Of a DNA stretch of 64,000 bases, positions 18,501 to 25,997 are shown in pieces. Under the pieces are notes generated by a model. It did no database searches and was not told the origin of the DNA. It saw only the letters and a list, made by a program, of their open reading frames with translations. The DNA comes from Levyella massiliensis (GTDB lineage Bacteria > Bacillota > Clostridia > Tissierellales > Peptoniphilaceae), in NCBI RefSeq assembly GCF_000308275.2, contig NZ_HG529490.1, forward strand, positions 272,609 to 336,608. The letters are read 5' to 3'. Position 1 is the stretch's first letter, and every line of letters begins with the position of its first letter. Both the position numbers and the translations under genes were made by a program.

Positions 18501-18930
18501 GTATTTTCAGCAGGTGCGTGAAGGCATGCTGCGTTCGGCACAGGACAGTCATCTGCAATTTAACGGCCTCAATTTCCCGTTGGGCAGTAAAACGGGAACG
18601 GCAACGCGTTCCGGCGTGGATCCGCGTACCGGAGGGGAATATGCCTCCTACGCTTGGGATATATGTTTTGCACCCTATGACCATCCCACCATTGCTACGA
18701 CGGTCTTTATGCCGGATGGCGATACCAGTTTGAATATCGTGCCGATTGCTCGTGATATTGTGGCGTCTTATTTGAAGGTGCCTGCGTCGCAGGACGAGAC
18801 GCCTTCTCTCTATGAGGGACTGAAAACGTACGAGCCATCACGACGCTTGTCTTCAGAGAGTGGGAACACTTCAGACAGCTCGGACAGCAGCGCAACGCGC
18901 AACCCGGAAGCAGAACCGATTGGCGAATAA
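15556..18930 (+). CDS. Penicillin-binding protein 2 (transpeptidase), unusually large
   Basis: This 1124-residue class B PBP cross-links peptidoglycan during elongation. A membrane helix (about residues 7-30) is followed by the PBP dimer domain (RGNIYDRNGILLAG, about residue 55) and a long insertion with no clear motif (about 100-480). The transpeptidase domain has catalytic STFK (Ser705), SNN (about 763) and KTGT (Lys1012). The C-terminal 50 residues are Ser/Asp-rich and low-complexity. Usual PBP2 length is 600-700. The large pedestal region resembles the longer PBP2 proteins of some Clostridia and Tissierellia, and its function is unknown. It is the last gene of the mre operon. Confidence 0.94.
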   Translation: MKKQSLLRWGMIVAVMLTLIGVLLWRLYDLTILQGDHYRQLAQTRRTKEIQIAAPRGNIYDRNGILLAGTRSSYAVQGFKDDLMQLKNSERNDVLARLLRYVERDGADYSEEDFPISLNQIVYSSEAEYLKEKETPDSKVQRLLIEHNLLDDWLQMVYRTALDRDFCVSPAARALNAMSLKGSALPIKADPAQNFRLQWVPGKEYDALLKSKAITKDSNALSYLTQRVKDNENLLDHVLNHPAARKLAYDLLAQKKLTGNLRLAESNYTYVEKYRRNKAAFHQAFPEITLTSSAKNDFVTIIKKIALDRFLTSLEVAEDNHFQIPAEGLLNRLASKGVKTNLKYTIAADARRVTIEFVNPKGTKGTALDQLKKLGEENHLLDEIITQDTYKFLAEKAMFAEGCYPGISLKNWQYSLEKDQSDFLEKYSLKDKSADEAFRHLLETYEIEPNMDPVLQQGIMLLTNRVGRPGNYAFWPVNICYELSEDTVAKIEENISNATGIMVSKQPIRYYPFGESAAHILGYIGKIATDAEVQTYVKEKKYLPNEFIGKTGVEQSFESTLHGISGKETVLVDSFGNRTEVVDRQEPKAGNNIYLTVDMNLQLESEKSLKKSILAIRHGLPYVTKWGTNKTYYSPTANSAASVSVDPNNGSLLAMASYPMFDPNLFVTGISNSDWEMYQLPTRTDTNAPRPLLNLATQSAVQPGSTFKTVTSLAALKKGLNPNKRIYDYGFVKIGDRQFNNLYYTLTGGSNGMINMYDAIGKSNNYYFYILGLGRIPATGESMGVQVTVDDLEKTAIELGLNRASGLEIKQPSEAPNSIPSLKAKMNLAKTLLSNYLKGNLKRYAKEESQKEPAVVAQDIATILKWSERGENYPRTQLIADLEKLGYYAERPLDGARSGLADILKYTYFNQTNWTVADSMNALIGQGQNAYTPISMCTVASIFANGGTDYDFTLIKEIRSADNKTVLYNQTPRGRKVPGNPLYFQQVREGMLRSAQDSHLQFNGLNFPLGSKTGTATRSGVDPRTGGEYASYAWDICFAPYDHPTIATTVFMPDGDTSLNIVPIARDIVASYLKVPASQDETPSLYEGLKTYEPSRRLSSESGNTSDSSDSSATRNPEAEPIGE

Positions 18931-18942
18931 GGGCAAAAGGAC

Positions 18943-18969
18943 TGGACAAAACGCCTTTTATCCTATAAA
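18943..18969 (+). promoter_or_regulatory. Probable promoter and leader of rplU-prp-rpmA
   Basis: TGGACA (18943-18948) and TATAAA (18964-18969) lie about 100 bases before rplU, with a short spacer of 15 bases. The leader after it (18975-19060) is long for a simple ribosome-binding site and can form local stems. Many Firmicutes carry an L21 autoregulatory leader here, but I cannot confirm its structure by eye. Confidence 0.45.
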
Positions 18970-19068
18970 ATATGTCGATGTGAACTCGCTCTGAAAAGGC
19001 AAGAGTAAATGTTTGGACGGCCTGTGCCAAACTGCCTCGATGGCGTCGCGAAAGTTAAGGAGAAAAAT

Positions 19069-19377
19069 ATGTACGCAGTGTTGGAAACCGGCGGCAAGCA
19101 GTATCAGGTGCAAGTCGGTGATCAGGTAAAAGTTGAAAAGCTGACCTCTGAAGTCGGCGCTACCGTGGAACTGGATAAAGTTCTGGCGCTTGGCGGAGAG
19201 ACATTTAAAGCAGGGACTCCCTATGTGGAAGGCGCAAGCGTAAAAGCCACCGTCTTGGAACAGGGGAAAGGCAAGAAGATTCTTATCGGTAAGTTCCGTC
19301 CGAAATCGGGCTACCGTCGTACGCGTGGCCATCGTCAGCCGTATACGCTGCTCAAGATCGAGGCAATTAACGCGTAA
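19069..19377 (+). CDS. rplU: 50S ribosomal protein L21
   Basis: This 102-residue protein begins [14 protein letters not shown] and includes the C-terminal [19 protein letters not shown], both diagnostic of L21. ATG 19069 follows TTAAGGAG. The stop overlaps the start of prp by one base, giving the conserved Firmicutes order rplU-prp-rpmA. Confidence 0.98.
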   Translation: MYAVLETGGKQYQVQVGDQVKVEKLTSEVGATVELDKVLALGGETFKAGTPYVEGASVKATVLEQGKGKKILIGKFRPKSGYRRTRGHRQPYTLLKIEAINA

Positions 19378-19724
19378 TGATTCGCACCGTGTTTTGGCAA
19401 GATGCAAAAGATCCCTCTCGGCTGGTCGGCTTTGATGTAAAAGGCCACGCAGATTTCGGAGAGGCCGGTCATGATTTGCTCTGTGCTGCCGTGTCAGGCA
19501 TTGTGACAGCCGCCCTGAATACGTTTCAGGAAGCAACAGATTTTGGAGATCGGGTGCAAATTCGTTGCAACGAAGGCGATGTCAGCCTGCGGGTGGAGCA
19601 ATCTTTAGAGACAGTGCAGCAGACCGTTTGTCAAACACTTCTGCTGGGATTGCAGATCAATATGGAGCAGTTAGAGAAGAAATATCCCGATCATATCGGA
19701 GTGGAATATCGGAGGTCATTATGA
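19377..19724 (+). CDS. prp: Ribosomal-processing cysteine protease Prp
   Basis: This 115-residue protease removes the N-terminal extension of L27 in Firmicutes. The catalytic pair appears as the histidine in [11 protein letters not shown] (residue 24) and the cysteine in [10 protein letters not shown] (residue 36). It lies between rplU and rpmA and overlaps both by a few bases. The substrate, L27 with the motif NLQLF, is encoded immediately downstream. Confidence 0.95.
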   Translation: MIRTVFWQDAKDPSRLVGFDVKGHADFGEAGHDLLCAAVSGIVTAALNTFQEATDFGDRVQIRCNEGDVSLRVEQSLETVQQTVCQTLLLGLQINMEQLEKKYPDHIGVEYRRSL

Positions 19725-20011
19725 TTCAATTTAATCTTCAACTCTTTTCGAGTAAAAAAGGTGTGTCCAGTTCTAAGAACGGACGTGATTCGAATGCAAA
19801 GCGTCTGGGCGTAAAACGCCATGACGGTGTTGTTGTTAAAGCGGGCAACATTCTGGTTCGCCAGCGTGGAACGAAGTTTCATCCCGGCCTGAACGTGATG
19901 AAGGGCGGCGATGATACGCTGTTTGCCGTTTCGGACGGTGTGGTACGTTTCGAGCGCTTGGGCAAGGACAAGAAGCAAGTAAGCGTCTATCCGGTGGAAG
20001 CATTAGCGTAA
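19721..20011 (+). CDS. rpmA: 50S ribosomal protein L27 with a Prp-cleaved leader
   Basis: This 96-residue protein begins MIQFNLQLF, the recognition sequence for Prp cleavage after Phe9. Mature L27 would start [28 protein letters not shown] and [11 protein letters not shown] are L27 hallmarks. ATG 19721 overlaps the prp stop (ATGA) behind GGAGG. Confidence 0.97.
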   Translation: MIQFNLQLFSSKKGVSSSKNGRDSNAKRLGVKRHDGVVVKAGNILVRQRGTKFHPGLNVMKGGDDTLFAVSDGVVRFERLGKDKKQVSVYPVEALA

Positions 20012-20047
20012 TTTCCGCAGATACGTCGGATTGCTAACACAGACTTT

Positions 20048-20088
20048 AACACCCCATTCGGCCATCAGTCGAATGGGGTGTTCTTGTT
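20048..20088 (+). terminator. Intrinsic terminator after rpmA
   Basis: AACACCCCATTCG (20048-20060) pairs with CGAATGGGGTGTT (20070-20082), followed by CTTGTTTT. Confidence 0.9.
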
Positions 20089-20098
20089 TTCAGCAATC

Positions 20099-20127
20099 AT
20101 GACAGATGATCTTTCGCCTGCTACAAT
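20099..20127 (+). promoter_or_regulatory. Promoter of obgE
   Basis: ATGACA (20099-20104) and TACAAT (20122-20127) with 17-base spacing lie between the rpmA terminator and the obgE start. Confidence 0.65.
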
Positions 20128-20158
20128 AAGGGCAAGAACAGAGCCCGAGGAGAGAATT

Positions 20159-21514
20159 ATGTTTATCGATACAGCAAAAATTGAAGTTCGTGCCGGTAAC
20201 GGTGGCGATGGTGCCATTTCCTGGCGACGTGAAAAGTATGTTCCGGATGGCGGCCCGGACGGCGGAGACGGCGGTCGTGGCGGTTCCATCATATTGGAAG
20301 CGGACCAGGATGTCGGCACTCTGTTGGATTTTAAATATCATCCGATTTATAAAGCGGAATCCGGGGAACCCGGGCGCGGCCAGCAGCAATTCGGTAAGGC
20401 GGGGCAAGATCTAATTTTAAAGGTTCCTGTCGGCACCATTGTGCGTGAGTGTGAAAGCGGGGCTGCCATTGCTGATCTCAGGGAAGACGGTCAACAATTT
20501 GTGGTGGCAAAGGGCGGCTCCGGCGGAAAAGGAAATGTGCATTTCAAAAGCTCCATTCGTCAAGCTCCGCGTTTTGCAAAACCGGGCGGTTTCGGACAAC
20601 AGCTAAAAATCATTCTGGAAGTCAAGCTGATTGCGGACGTGGGCCTGGTCGGCCTTCCCAATGTGGGCAAAAGTACAATCTTATCGATCCTTACCCATGC
20701 GCGTCCGAAAATTGCCAATTACCACTTTACGACCTTGGAACCGAATCTTGGCGTTGTGGATATGGGGGCAGGCCGTTCCTATATCATGGCGGACATCCCC
20801 GGGCTCATTGAAGGCGCCAGTCAAGGCGCGGGTCTCGGGCACGACTTCCTTCGTCATATCGAACGCACCCGTGCTTTAGCGCATGTGCTGGATATGTCCG
20901 GCAGCGAGGGGCGCGATCCGATTGAAGACTTTGACCTGATACAAGAAGAACTTTTAGAGTACCATCCGGAATTACCCAAGCGCTTGCGCGTGATCGTCGC
21001 TAATAAGATGGATTTGCCGGGTGCGGTAGAAAATTTGGAACGCTTCCGTCATGAAATGACAAAGCGCGGTGTGACGCTGGTCACGCCTACCGAACGCAAA
21101 GAAGAAGAAATTCTGCATCCCTGGAAGGAACCACAGGAGCAAGAAGCTGCTTTAACATTACTTCCGGTTTCTGCTGCTACGACCGAAGGCCTTGAAGCAC
21201 TGCGCTATGAGCTTTGGAAAGCAGTCTCAAGCGTGGAGAAGACCAATCTCACCTTCGACGAGGACATTGTGGATGTGGAACAGTTCTACCGGCGCGATAC
21301 TGCAGTTACCGTAACACGCAAGGGACATCGCATTACGGTGTCGGGTGAGCCGGTGGCCAATCTCGCGAAGAAGCTCATCATCAATGATGGCGCATCGGTG
21401 CAATTCTTCGAGCGTTCTCTCGAGCAGATGGGAATTATGGATCGTGTGCGTGCCCTCGATCCGACAGAAGATGATGTAATTGATATCGAAGGCTTTGAAT
21501 TTGATTGGCTGTAA
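20159..21514 (+). CDS. obgE: GTPase ObgE/CgtA
   Basis: This 451-residue protein has an N-terminal glycine-rich Obg domain (GGDGAISWRREKYVPDGGPD, about residues 16-35), then a G domain with G1 GLPNVGKST (about 165), G3 DIPGLIEGA (about 212), G4 NKMD (about 281) and G5 SAATTEG, and a C-terminal OCT domain. It acts in 50S assembly and stress control. ATG 20159 follows GAGGAGAG. It lies in the common rplU-rpmA-obgE order but has its own promoter. Confidence 0.97.
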   Translation: MFIDTAKIEVRAGNGGDGAISWRREKYVPDGGPDGGDGGRGGSIILEADQDVGTLLDFKYHPIYKAESGEPGRGQQQFGKAGQDLILKVPVGTIVRECESGAAIADLREDGQQFVVAKGGSGGKGNVHFKSSIRQAPRFAKPGGFGQQLKIILEVKLIADVGLVGLPNVGKSTILSILTHARPKIANYHFTTLEPNLGVVDMGAGRSYIMADIPGLIEGASQGAGLGHDFLRHIERTRALAHVLDMSGSEGRDPIEDFDLIQEELLEYHPELPKRLRVIVANKMDLPGAVENLERFRHEMTKRGVTLVTPTERKEEEILHPWKEPQEQEAALTLLPVSAATTEGLEALRYELWKAVSSVEKTNLTFDEDIVDVEQFYRRDTAVTVTRKGHRITVSGEPVANLAKKLIINDGASVQFFERSLEQMGIMDRVRALDPTEDDVIDIEGFEFDWL

Positions 21515-21601
21515 TTTATATGCTTGAAATGACGGGCCAAAATGCCAGTTGGTGAAATGCCCCTCAATTTGCGTCTGCGTACGAGTCAAGTTGCGGCGGC
21601 A

Positions 21602-22052
21602 CCCCATGTTTAAATGCGTTTATTGAAATAACATGGGGGCCCAATTTCGGCATTCCCCATGTTAAATGTAAATCGTAAAAATAACATGGGGTAAAAAATC
21701 TCTAAATTCTTCGCATTACCCCATGTTAAAAGCAAATCCTAAAAATAACATGGGGTGCATTTGCAGTCGAAACGCAAAATTACCCCATGTTAAAACGTGA
21801 TTCCAAAAATAACATGGGGTATCGTAGCCTGTCCTACCCCATGTTAAATGCGAATCGCAAAAATAACATGGGGTAAAGCCGCCTTTGGGACGAAAAATTA
21901 CCCCATGTTAATTGCGAATTGTAAAAATAACATGGGGTAAAGCCGCTTTCGGAGCGAAAAATTACCCCATGTTAAAATGCGATTTTTGAAATAACATGGG
22001 GCACCGGCAGTTTGGCCCCATGTTAAATTGTTTTATGTGAAATAACATGGGG
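21602..22052. repeat. Repeat array 1: eight 37-bp inverted-repeat units
   Basis: Eight units start at 21602, 21655, 21719, 21783, 21837, 21901, 21965 and 22016. Each is exactly 37 bp: CCCCATGTTA, a 17-base AT-rich core, then TAACATGGGG (the first unit has CCCCATGTTT). Arms are almost invariant, cores vary, and an A-tract usually abuts the right arm. Start-to-start steps are 53, 64, 64, 54, 64, 64 and 51, a short-long-long pattern in which the difference is about one helical turn. Units bordering 27-base spacers often extend the arms to TTACCCC/GGGGTAA. No ORF covers it. It is not CRISPR, since the units are palindromic and the spacers short and partly alike. Function unknown. Confidence 0.95.
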
Positions 22053-22067
22053 GGCAAAACCTAAAAA

Positions 22068-22111
22068 GAGTCGCCGGCGGCGACGATAAGGGACCGGCCC
22101 TCCGGCCGGCA
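22068..22111. other. Two GC-rich hairpins after array 1
   Basis: GTCGCC-GGC-GGCGAC and CCGGCC-CTCC-GGCCGG follow each other directly after the last repeat unit. No T run follows, so they are not ordinary terminators. They could mark the edge of the array or block transcription into bioY. Confidence 0.5.
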
Positions 22112-22155
22112 GTAGGTAAATAAGAAGCGCTGCTTGCAGCCGTATTGCAGCCTAA

Positions 22156-22208
22156 TTGTCAACTATTATAAATAATAAGTTTACAATTAAGGAAAAATAT
22201 GCTATCGT
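22156..22208 (+). promoter_or_regulatory. BirA operator and promoter of the bio operon
   Basis: TTGTCAAC (22156-22163) and GTTTACAA (22179-22186) form an inverted repeat with a 15-base AT-rich spacer, matching the Firmicutes BirA box (TTGTnAAC-N15-GTTnACAA). The right arm contains TTTACA, which could serve as -35, with an extended -10 TGC-TATCGT at 22203-22208. Biotin-bound BirA would then block the promoter. birA is encoded 3.8 kb downstream. Confidence 0.75.
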
Positions 22209-22245
22209 TACGCTGTTTGAACATTCATCACAGACCTGTCTTGAA

Positions 22246-22296
22246 AACTGGAACGTAGTGAGAACTGGAAGGTAGTAAAAACTGGAATGTCGTAAA
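22246..22296 (+). repeat. Three 17-bp tandem repeats in the bioY leader
   Basis: Copies beginning AACTGGAA start at 22246, 22263 and 22280, exactly 17 bases apart, with two or three differences between them. They lie between the bio promoter and bioY. They could bind a regulator or be a chance slippage product. Confidence 0.7.
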
Positions 22297-22317
22297 AAAC
22301 GTGAAAAAGGAAGAAAA

Positions 22318-22905
22318 ATGAGAAACGCAAAAAATATGGCATTGTGTGGAGTGTTTACCGCATTGATCGCTATCGGGGCATTTATTCGCATCCCGGTGCC
22401 GGTTGTGCCGTTCACGCTGCAGTATCTGTTCACGATGCTTGCCGGATTGCTCTTGGGAGCAAAGCTCGGCGCGGCGGCTGTGGCGCTTTATGTAGGCATG
22501 GGGCTGATCGGCTTTCCGATTTTTACCCAAGGCGGTGGTTTCGGCTATGTGTTTAACCCGAGCTTTGGCTATCTCGTGGGCTTTATTGTGGGAGCCTATG
22601 CCACGGGAAAAATAGCGCATACGGAGGAATCGCCGCGATTCGGGCGTCTGTTGGCGGCGAATCTGATCGGACTTTTCATCGTGTACGCCTTTGGCATGGT
22701 GCATTGCTATCTGATTCATAACCTCTACATGAGCGATCCGATGGGCGTATGGACGCTGTTTCTGTATTGCTTCGTGCTGGCGGTACCGGGCGATTTTGTC
22801 CTGTGCTTTGTGGCGGCAGCCGTGGCCAAGCGCGTGATGCCGCGAATGGAAGTTAGTTTTTCGGCGCAACGCACACCGCAGAAGGTGCGTTCACCCCAAC
22901 GATAG
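22318..22905 (+). CDS. bioY: Biotin transporter BioY (ECF S component)
   Basis: This 195-residue membrane protein has about six helices. IPVPVVPFTLQYLFTMLAG near the N-terminus, GFPIFTQGGG and FNPSFGYLVGFIVGAY are characteristic of BioY. It binds biotin or precursors and works with a shared ECF energising module not present here. It is first in the BirA-controlled operon. The last 20 residues are polar and differ from usual BioY ends. Confidence 0.95.
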   Translation: MRNAKNMALCGVFTALIAIGAFIRIPVPVVPFTLQYLFTMLAGLLLGAKLGAAAVALYVGMGLIGFPIFTQGGGFGYVFNPSFGYLVGFIVGAYATGKIAHTEESPRFGRLLAANLIGLFIVYAFGMVHCYLIHNLYMSDPMGVWTLFLYCFVLAVPGDFVLCFVAAAVAKRVMPRMEVSFSAQRTPQKVRSPQR

Positions 22906-22926
22906 AAGACAGCAGGAGGAAGAAGG

Positions 22927-23955
22927 ATGACAGTCGAAGAATTGGAAGAAAAAGTACTCCGTGGGGACGAGATAACGCGAGAGGAAGCGCTCTTTTTATA
23001 CGATCAGCCGTTGAAGCCATTAACCGAAGCGGCCAATCGTATTCGCAAGCATTTCTGTGGTAATCGGTTTGATCTTTGCACCATCATCAATGCCAAAAGC
23101 GGAAATTGTCCGGAAAACTGTAAATTCTGTGCGCAGTCGGCCCATAGTAAGACACAGGCGGAAACCTACGGCTTGCTGCCCATGGATGAGATTGTGGAAA
23201 AAGCGCGCTCGGATTATGAAAAGGGCGTATTGCGCTATTCTCTGGTCACGTCGGGGAGACGTTTGACGGATGAAGAAGTGGATTATCTGTGCGAGGTGAC
23301 GCGACGTATTTGCCGAGAAGTAGGCATATCCGTGTGTGCCTCATTGGGACTATGTACCGAAGAACAGTATCGCCGACTGCGTAATGCGGGCATGACGCGG
23401 ATACATAATAATTTGGAAACCTCACGCAATCACTTCAAAGAAATTTGTACAACACATAGCTTTGACGATAAATGCGAAGCCATTCGGGCTGCGCGTGCGG
23501 CAGGCATGTCCATCTGCTCCGGCGGTATTGTCGGACTGGGAGAAAGCGTAGAAGATCGCATTGATATGGCTATATCGCTCCGGGAGCTGCAGGTGAAAAG
23601 TGTACCGGTCAACATGCTTAATCCCATTCCCGGTACGCCCTTGGAGAACCTTCCAAGACTCACACAAGAAGACATGGAACGCATCGTTGCGGTGTATCGC
23701 TTCCTGCTGCCAGACGCCTCCATACGATTGGCAGGTGGTCGTGGCCTGATGCAAGACAAGGGGCGCAGCTTATGGAAATCCGGTGCTAACGCCACCATAT
23801 CCGGCGATATGCTCACAACGCAGGGCATTACGGTAGCCAAAGATTTGGAAATGTTAGACGAATTGGGCTATGAGCCGGGCCTTTGTAACGATGAAGTACT
23901 GCCAACGGCGGTCGAAGAAGAAAAAGCAACCGCCACCACAGGAATGGAGGCATAA
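22927..23955 (+). CDS. bioB: Biotin synthase
   Basis: This 342-residue radical SAM enzyme inserts sulfur into dethiobiotin. The radical SAM cluster motif is SGNCPENCKFCAQS (about residue 57). VCASLGLCTEEQ holds further cluster cysteines, and the C-terminal AGGRGLM and GANATISGDMLTTQG motifs are BioB-specific. ATG follows AGGAGGAAGA. It is the second gene of the bio operon and its stop lies one base before bioD. Confidence 0.97.
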   Translation: MTVEELEEKVLRGDEITREEALFLYDQPLKPLTEAANRIRKHFCGNRFDLCTIINAKSGNCPENCKFCAQSAHSKTQAETYGLLPMDEIVEKARSDYEKGVLRYSLVTSGRRLTDEEVDYLCEVTRRICREVGISVCASLGLCTEEQYRRLRNAGMTRIHNNLETSRNHFKEICTTHSFDDKCEAIRAARAAGMSICSGGIVGLGESVEDRIDMAISLRELQVKSVPVNMLNPIPGTPLENLPRLTQEDMERIVAVYRFLLPDASIRLAGGRGLMQDKGRSLWKSGANATISGDMLTTQGITVAKDLEMLDELGYEPGLCNDEVLPTAVEEEKATATTGMEA

Positions 23956-23956
23956 G

Positions 23957-24640
23957 ATGGGCAAAGCATTTTTTGTAACGGGAACGGATACGGAGATCGG
24001 TAAAACTTATGTGAGCGGTCTTTTGGTTAAAAAGCTGAAAGAATACGGCATGAATCCGGCGTATTTTAAAGCCGCCATGAGTGGCAATGATCGTCGGGAA
24101 GACGGAACACTCATTCCGGGCGATGCGCTGCACGTCAAAGAAGCCTCCGGCGTGGAGCAATCGCTGGAGGCCATGTGTCCTTATGTTTACGAAACGGCGG
24201 TATCGCCACATTTGGCCTCAAGGCTGGAAGGCCATCCGGTGCAGATGGATCGCGTGTTAAAAGAACTGGATGCGACCTTGGAAGCCTATGATCACGTGGT
24301 GATGGAAGGCTCCGGCGGCATCCTGTGCCCGCTTTGCTTTGACGAAGCGGAATTCGGCGTGGAAGATGTAATTCAAGCTCGGCAACTTCCCTGTGTCGTC
24401 GTAGCCGATGCCGGCTTAGGAACGATTAACCATGTCGGTCTTACGATTTTTTATATGCAACAAAAAGGCATCGCGGTCAAAGGCGTTTTGATGAACCATT
24501 ATAGCCCGGGCAATGTGATGCAGGAGGATAACATCAAAATGTGCGAACACATTACCGGTGTGCCGGTTGTTGCCTGCGTTCAGGATGGCGATACGGATAT
24601 CGCGCTCACCAAAGAACAACTGGAAGCATTATTTGCTTAG
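23957..24640 (+). CDS. bioD: Dethiobiotin synthetase
   Basis: This 227-residue ATP-dependent carboxylase forms the ureido ring of dethiobiotin. The P-loop is TGTDTEIGKTYVSG (about residue 9) and EGSGGILCPL (about 113) is conserved. I chose ATG 23957, one base after the bioB stop, because GGAGG precedes it; upstream extensions in frame have no family similarity. Confidence 0.96.
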   Translation: MGKAFFVTGTDTEIGKTYVSGLLVKKLKEYGMNPAYFKAAMSGNDRREDGTLIPGDALHVKEASGVEQSLEAMCPYVYETAVSPHLASRLEGHPVQMDRVLKELDATLEAYDHVVMEGSGGILCPLCFDEAEFGVEDVIQARQLPCVVVADAGLGTINHVGLTIFYMQQKGIAVKGVLMNHYSPGNVMQEDNIKMCEHITGVPVVACVQDGDTDIALTKEQLEALFA

Positions 24641-24661
24641 ACAAAGAGGGAGGACAAGAAA

Positions 24662-25864
24662 ATGCTCTGGTACCCCTATGAACAGATGAAAACAATGAAT
24701 GTGCCCTATCACATTGTGGATGCCAAAGGCGTGTATCTTTACACCGATGATCAAAAAATGATCGACTCCGTTTCGTCTTGGTGGAGCGTGATTCACGGTT
24801 ACAATCATCCGGTGTTAAATCAAGCCATTGATGATCAGCTTAAGCATTTTGCGCATGTGATGTTGGGCGGTCTGACGCATGATCCAGCCTTGCGCTTAGC
24901 CGAAAAGCTCAAAAACTATTTGCCGGGCGACCTGAACTATAGCTTCTTCTCCGATTCCGGCAGCGTTGCGGTGGAAGTCGCCCTCAAAATGGCACTTCAA
25001 TACTATATGAACCGCAATGAAACGCAGCGGACCATGGTGCTGTCGCTTGAAAACGGCTACCACGGCGATACGTTTAAAACCATGGAAGTGGGCGATGATG
25101 CGGACTACCATTTTGTCTTGAAAGCCTTTGGACCGAATCCCCATGTTGTACACATTCCGACCACCGTTGCCGCCCTCGAAGAAGCGTTCGATACTTACCA
25201 CGATCGCTTGAATTGCTGCCTGGTCGAACCGCTTCTGCAAGGCGCCGGTGGCATGCGGATGTACGATATCTCGTTTCTGAAACGAGCGCGTGAACTCTGC
25301 GATAAATACGATGTGCTGCTGCTCTTTGATGAAATTGCGACAGGCTTTGGTCGCACCGGGCATCGTTTTGTATCGGACCTCGTACAACCGGATATCCTCA
25401 TGCTCGGAAAGGCCCTGACAGGCGGCTATATCGGCCATGCCGTCACGGTGGCCAATCAGAAAGTCTTTGACGGTTTCTATGATGACAATCCGGAGCATGC
25501 CTTCATGCACGGTCCGACCTTTATGGGCAATGCTCTGGCCTGCAGCGTGGCTTTAAAATCCATCGAGCTTTTTGAAAACGAGCACTACATGGATAAAATT
25601 CAGCGCATTGCGGAAATCACCCGTCGCGAGATGGAAAATTTCACCGATTCGCGCATCGAAGACGTGCGCATGATGGGCGGTTGCGTCTGTATCGAGGTCA
25701 AAGACGCAAAAACGCTCGAAGGCTACCAACAATTTGCCTATGATCGCGGTGTTTTTGCCCGTCCTTTCCTCAAATACCTATACGCCATGGTGCCTTATGT
25801 CATTACGGAAGAGGAACTCGTCAAGGTGTTGACCACGATGAAGGCATGGTTTAAAACGCATTGA
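24662..25864 (+). CDS. bioA: Adenosylmethionine-8-amino-7-oxononanoate aminotransferase
   Basis: This 400-residue PLP enzyme makes DAPA from KAPA using S-adenosylmethionine. SSWWSVIHGYNHP at the N-terminus is typical of BioA. FDEIATGFGRTG and LGKALTGGY (PLP lysine, about residue 249) complete the active site. GGGAGGA lies before ATG. It is the last gene of bioYBDA. No bioF, bioC or bioH/W is nearby, so the cell may take KAPA or a precursor from outside. Confidence 0.95.
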   Translation: MLWYPYEQMKTMNVPYHIVDAKGVYLYTDDQKMIDSVSSWWSVIHGYNHPVLNQAIDDQLKHFAHVMLGGLTHDPALRLAEKLKNYLPGDLNYSFFSDSGSVAVEVALKMALQYYMNRNETQRTMVLSLENGYHGDTFKTMEVGDDADYHFVLKAFGPNPHVVHIPTTVAALEEAFDTYHDRLNCCLVEPLLQGAGGMRMYDISFLKRARELCDKYDVLLLFDEIATGFGRTGHRFVSDLVQPDILMLGKALTGGYIGHAVTVANQKVFDGFYDDNPEHAFMHGPTFMGNALACSVALKSIELFENEHYMDKIQRIAEITRREMENFTDSRIEDVRMMGGCVCIEVKDAKTLEGYQQFAYDRGVFARPFLKYLYAMVPYVITEEELVKVLTTMKAWFKTH

Positions 25865-25917
25865 GTTTTTTATCCGAAAAGCGATGAGACGCCTTCGCGG
25901 CTTGGCCATGGCTTGGA

Positions 25918-25947
25918 TTGTCACCCTACGGTTCAAATCGTTATAAT
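25918..25947 (+). promoter_or_regulatory. Promoter of birA
   Basis: TTGTCA (25918-25923) and TATAAT (25942-25947) are 18 bases apart and lie 50 bases before the birA start. Confidence 0.7.
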
Positions 25948-25997
25948 AAGGGAAATGCATCAGACAGCTTGCCATGACGGCGGATAAGGAGATAGCA

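Noticed and set aside
21602..22052. CRISPR array
   Set aside because: Units are palindromic with variable cores, spacers are short (14-27 bases) and some resemble one another, and no cas genes lie nearby.
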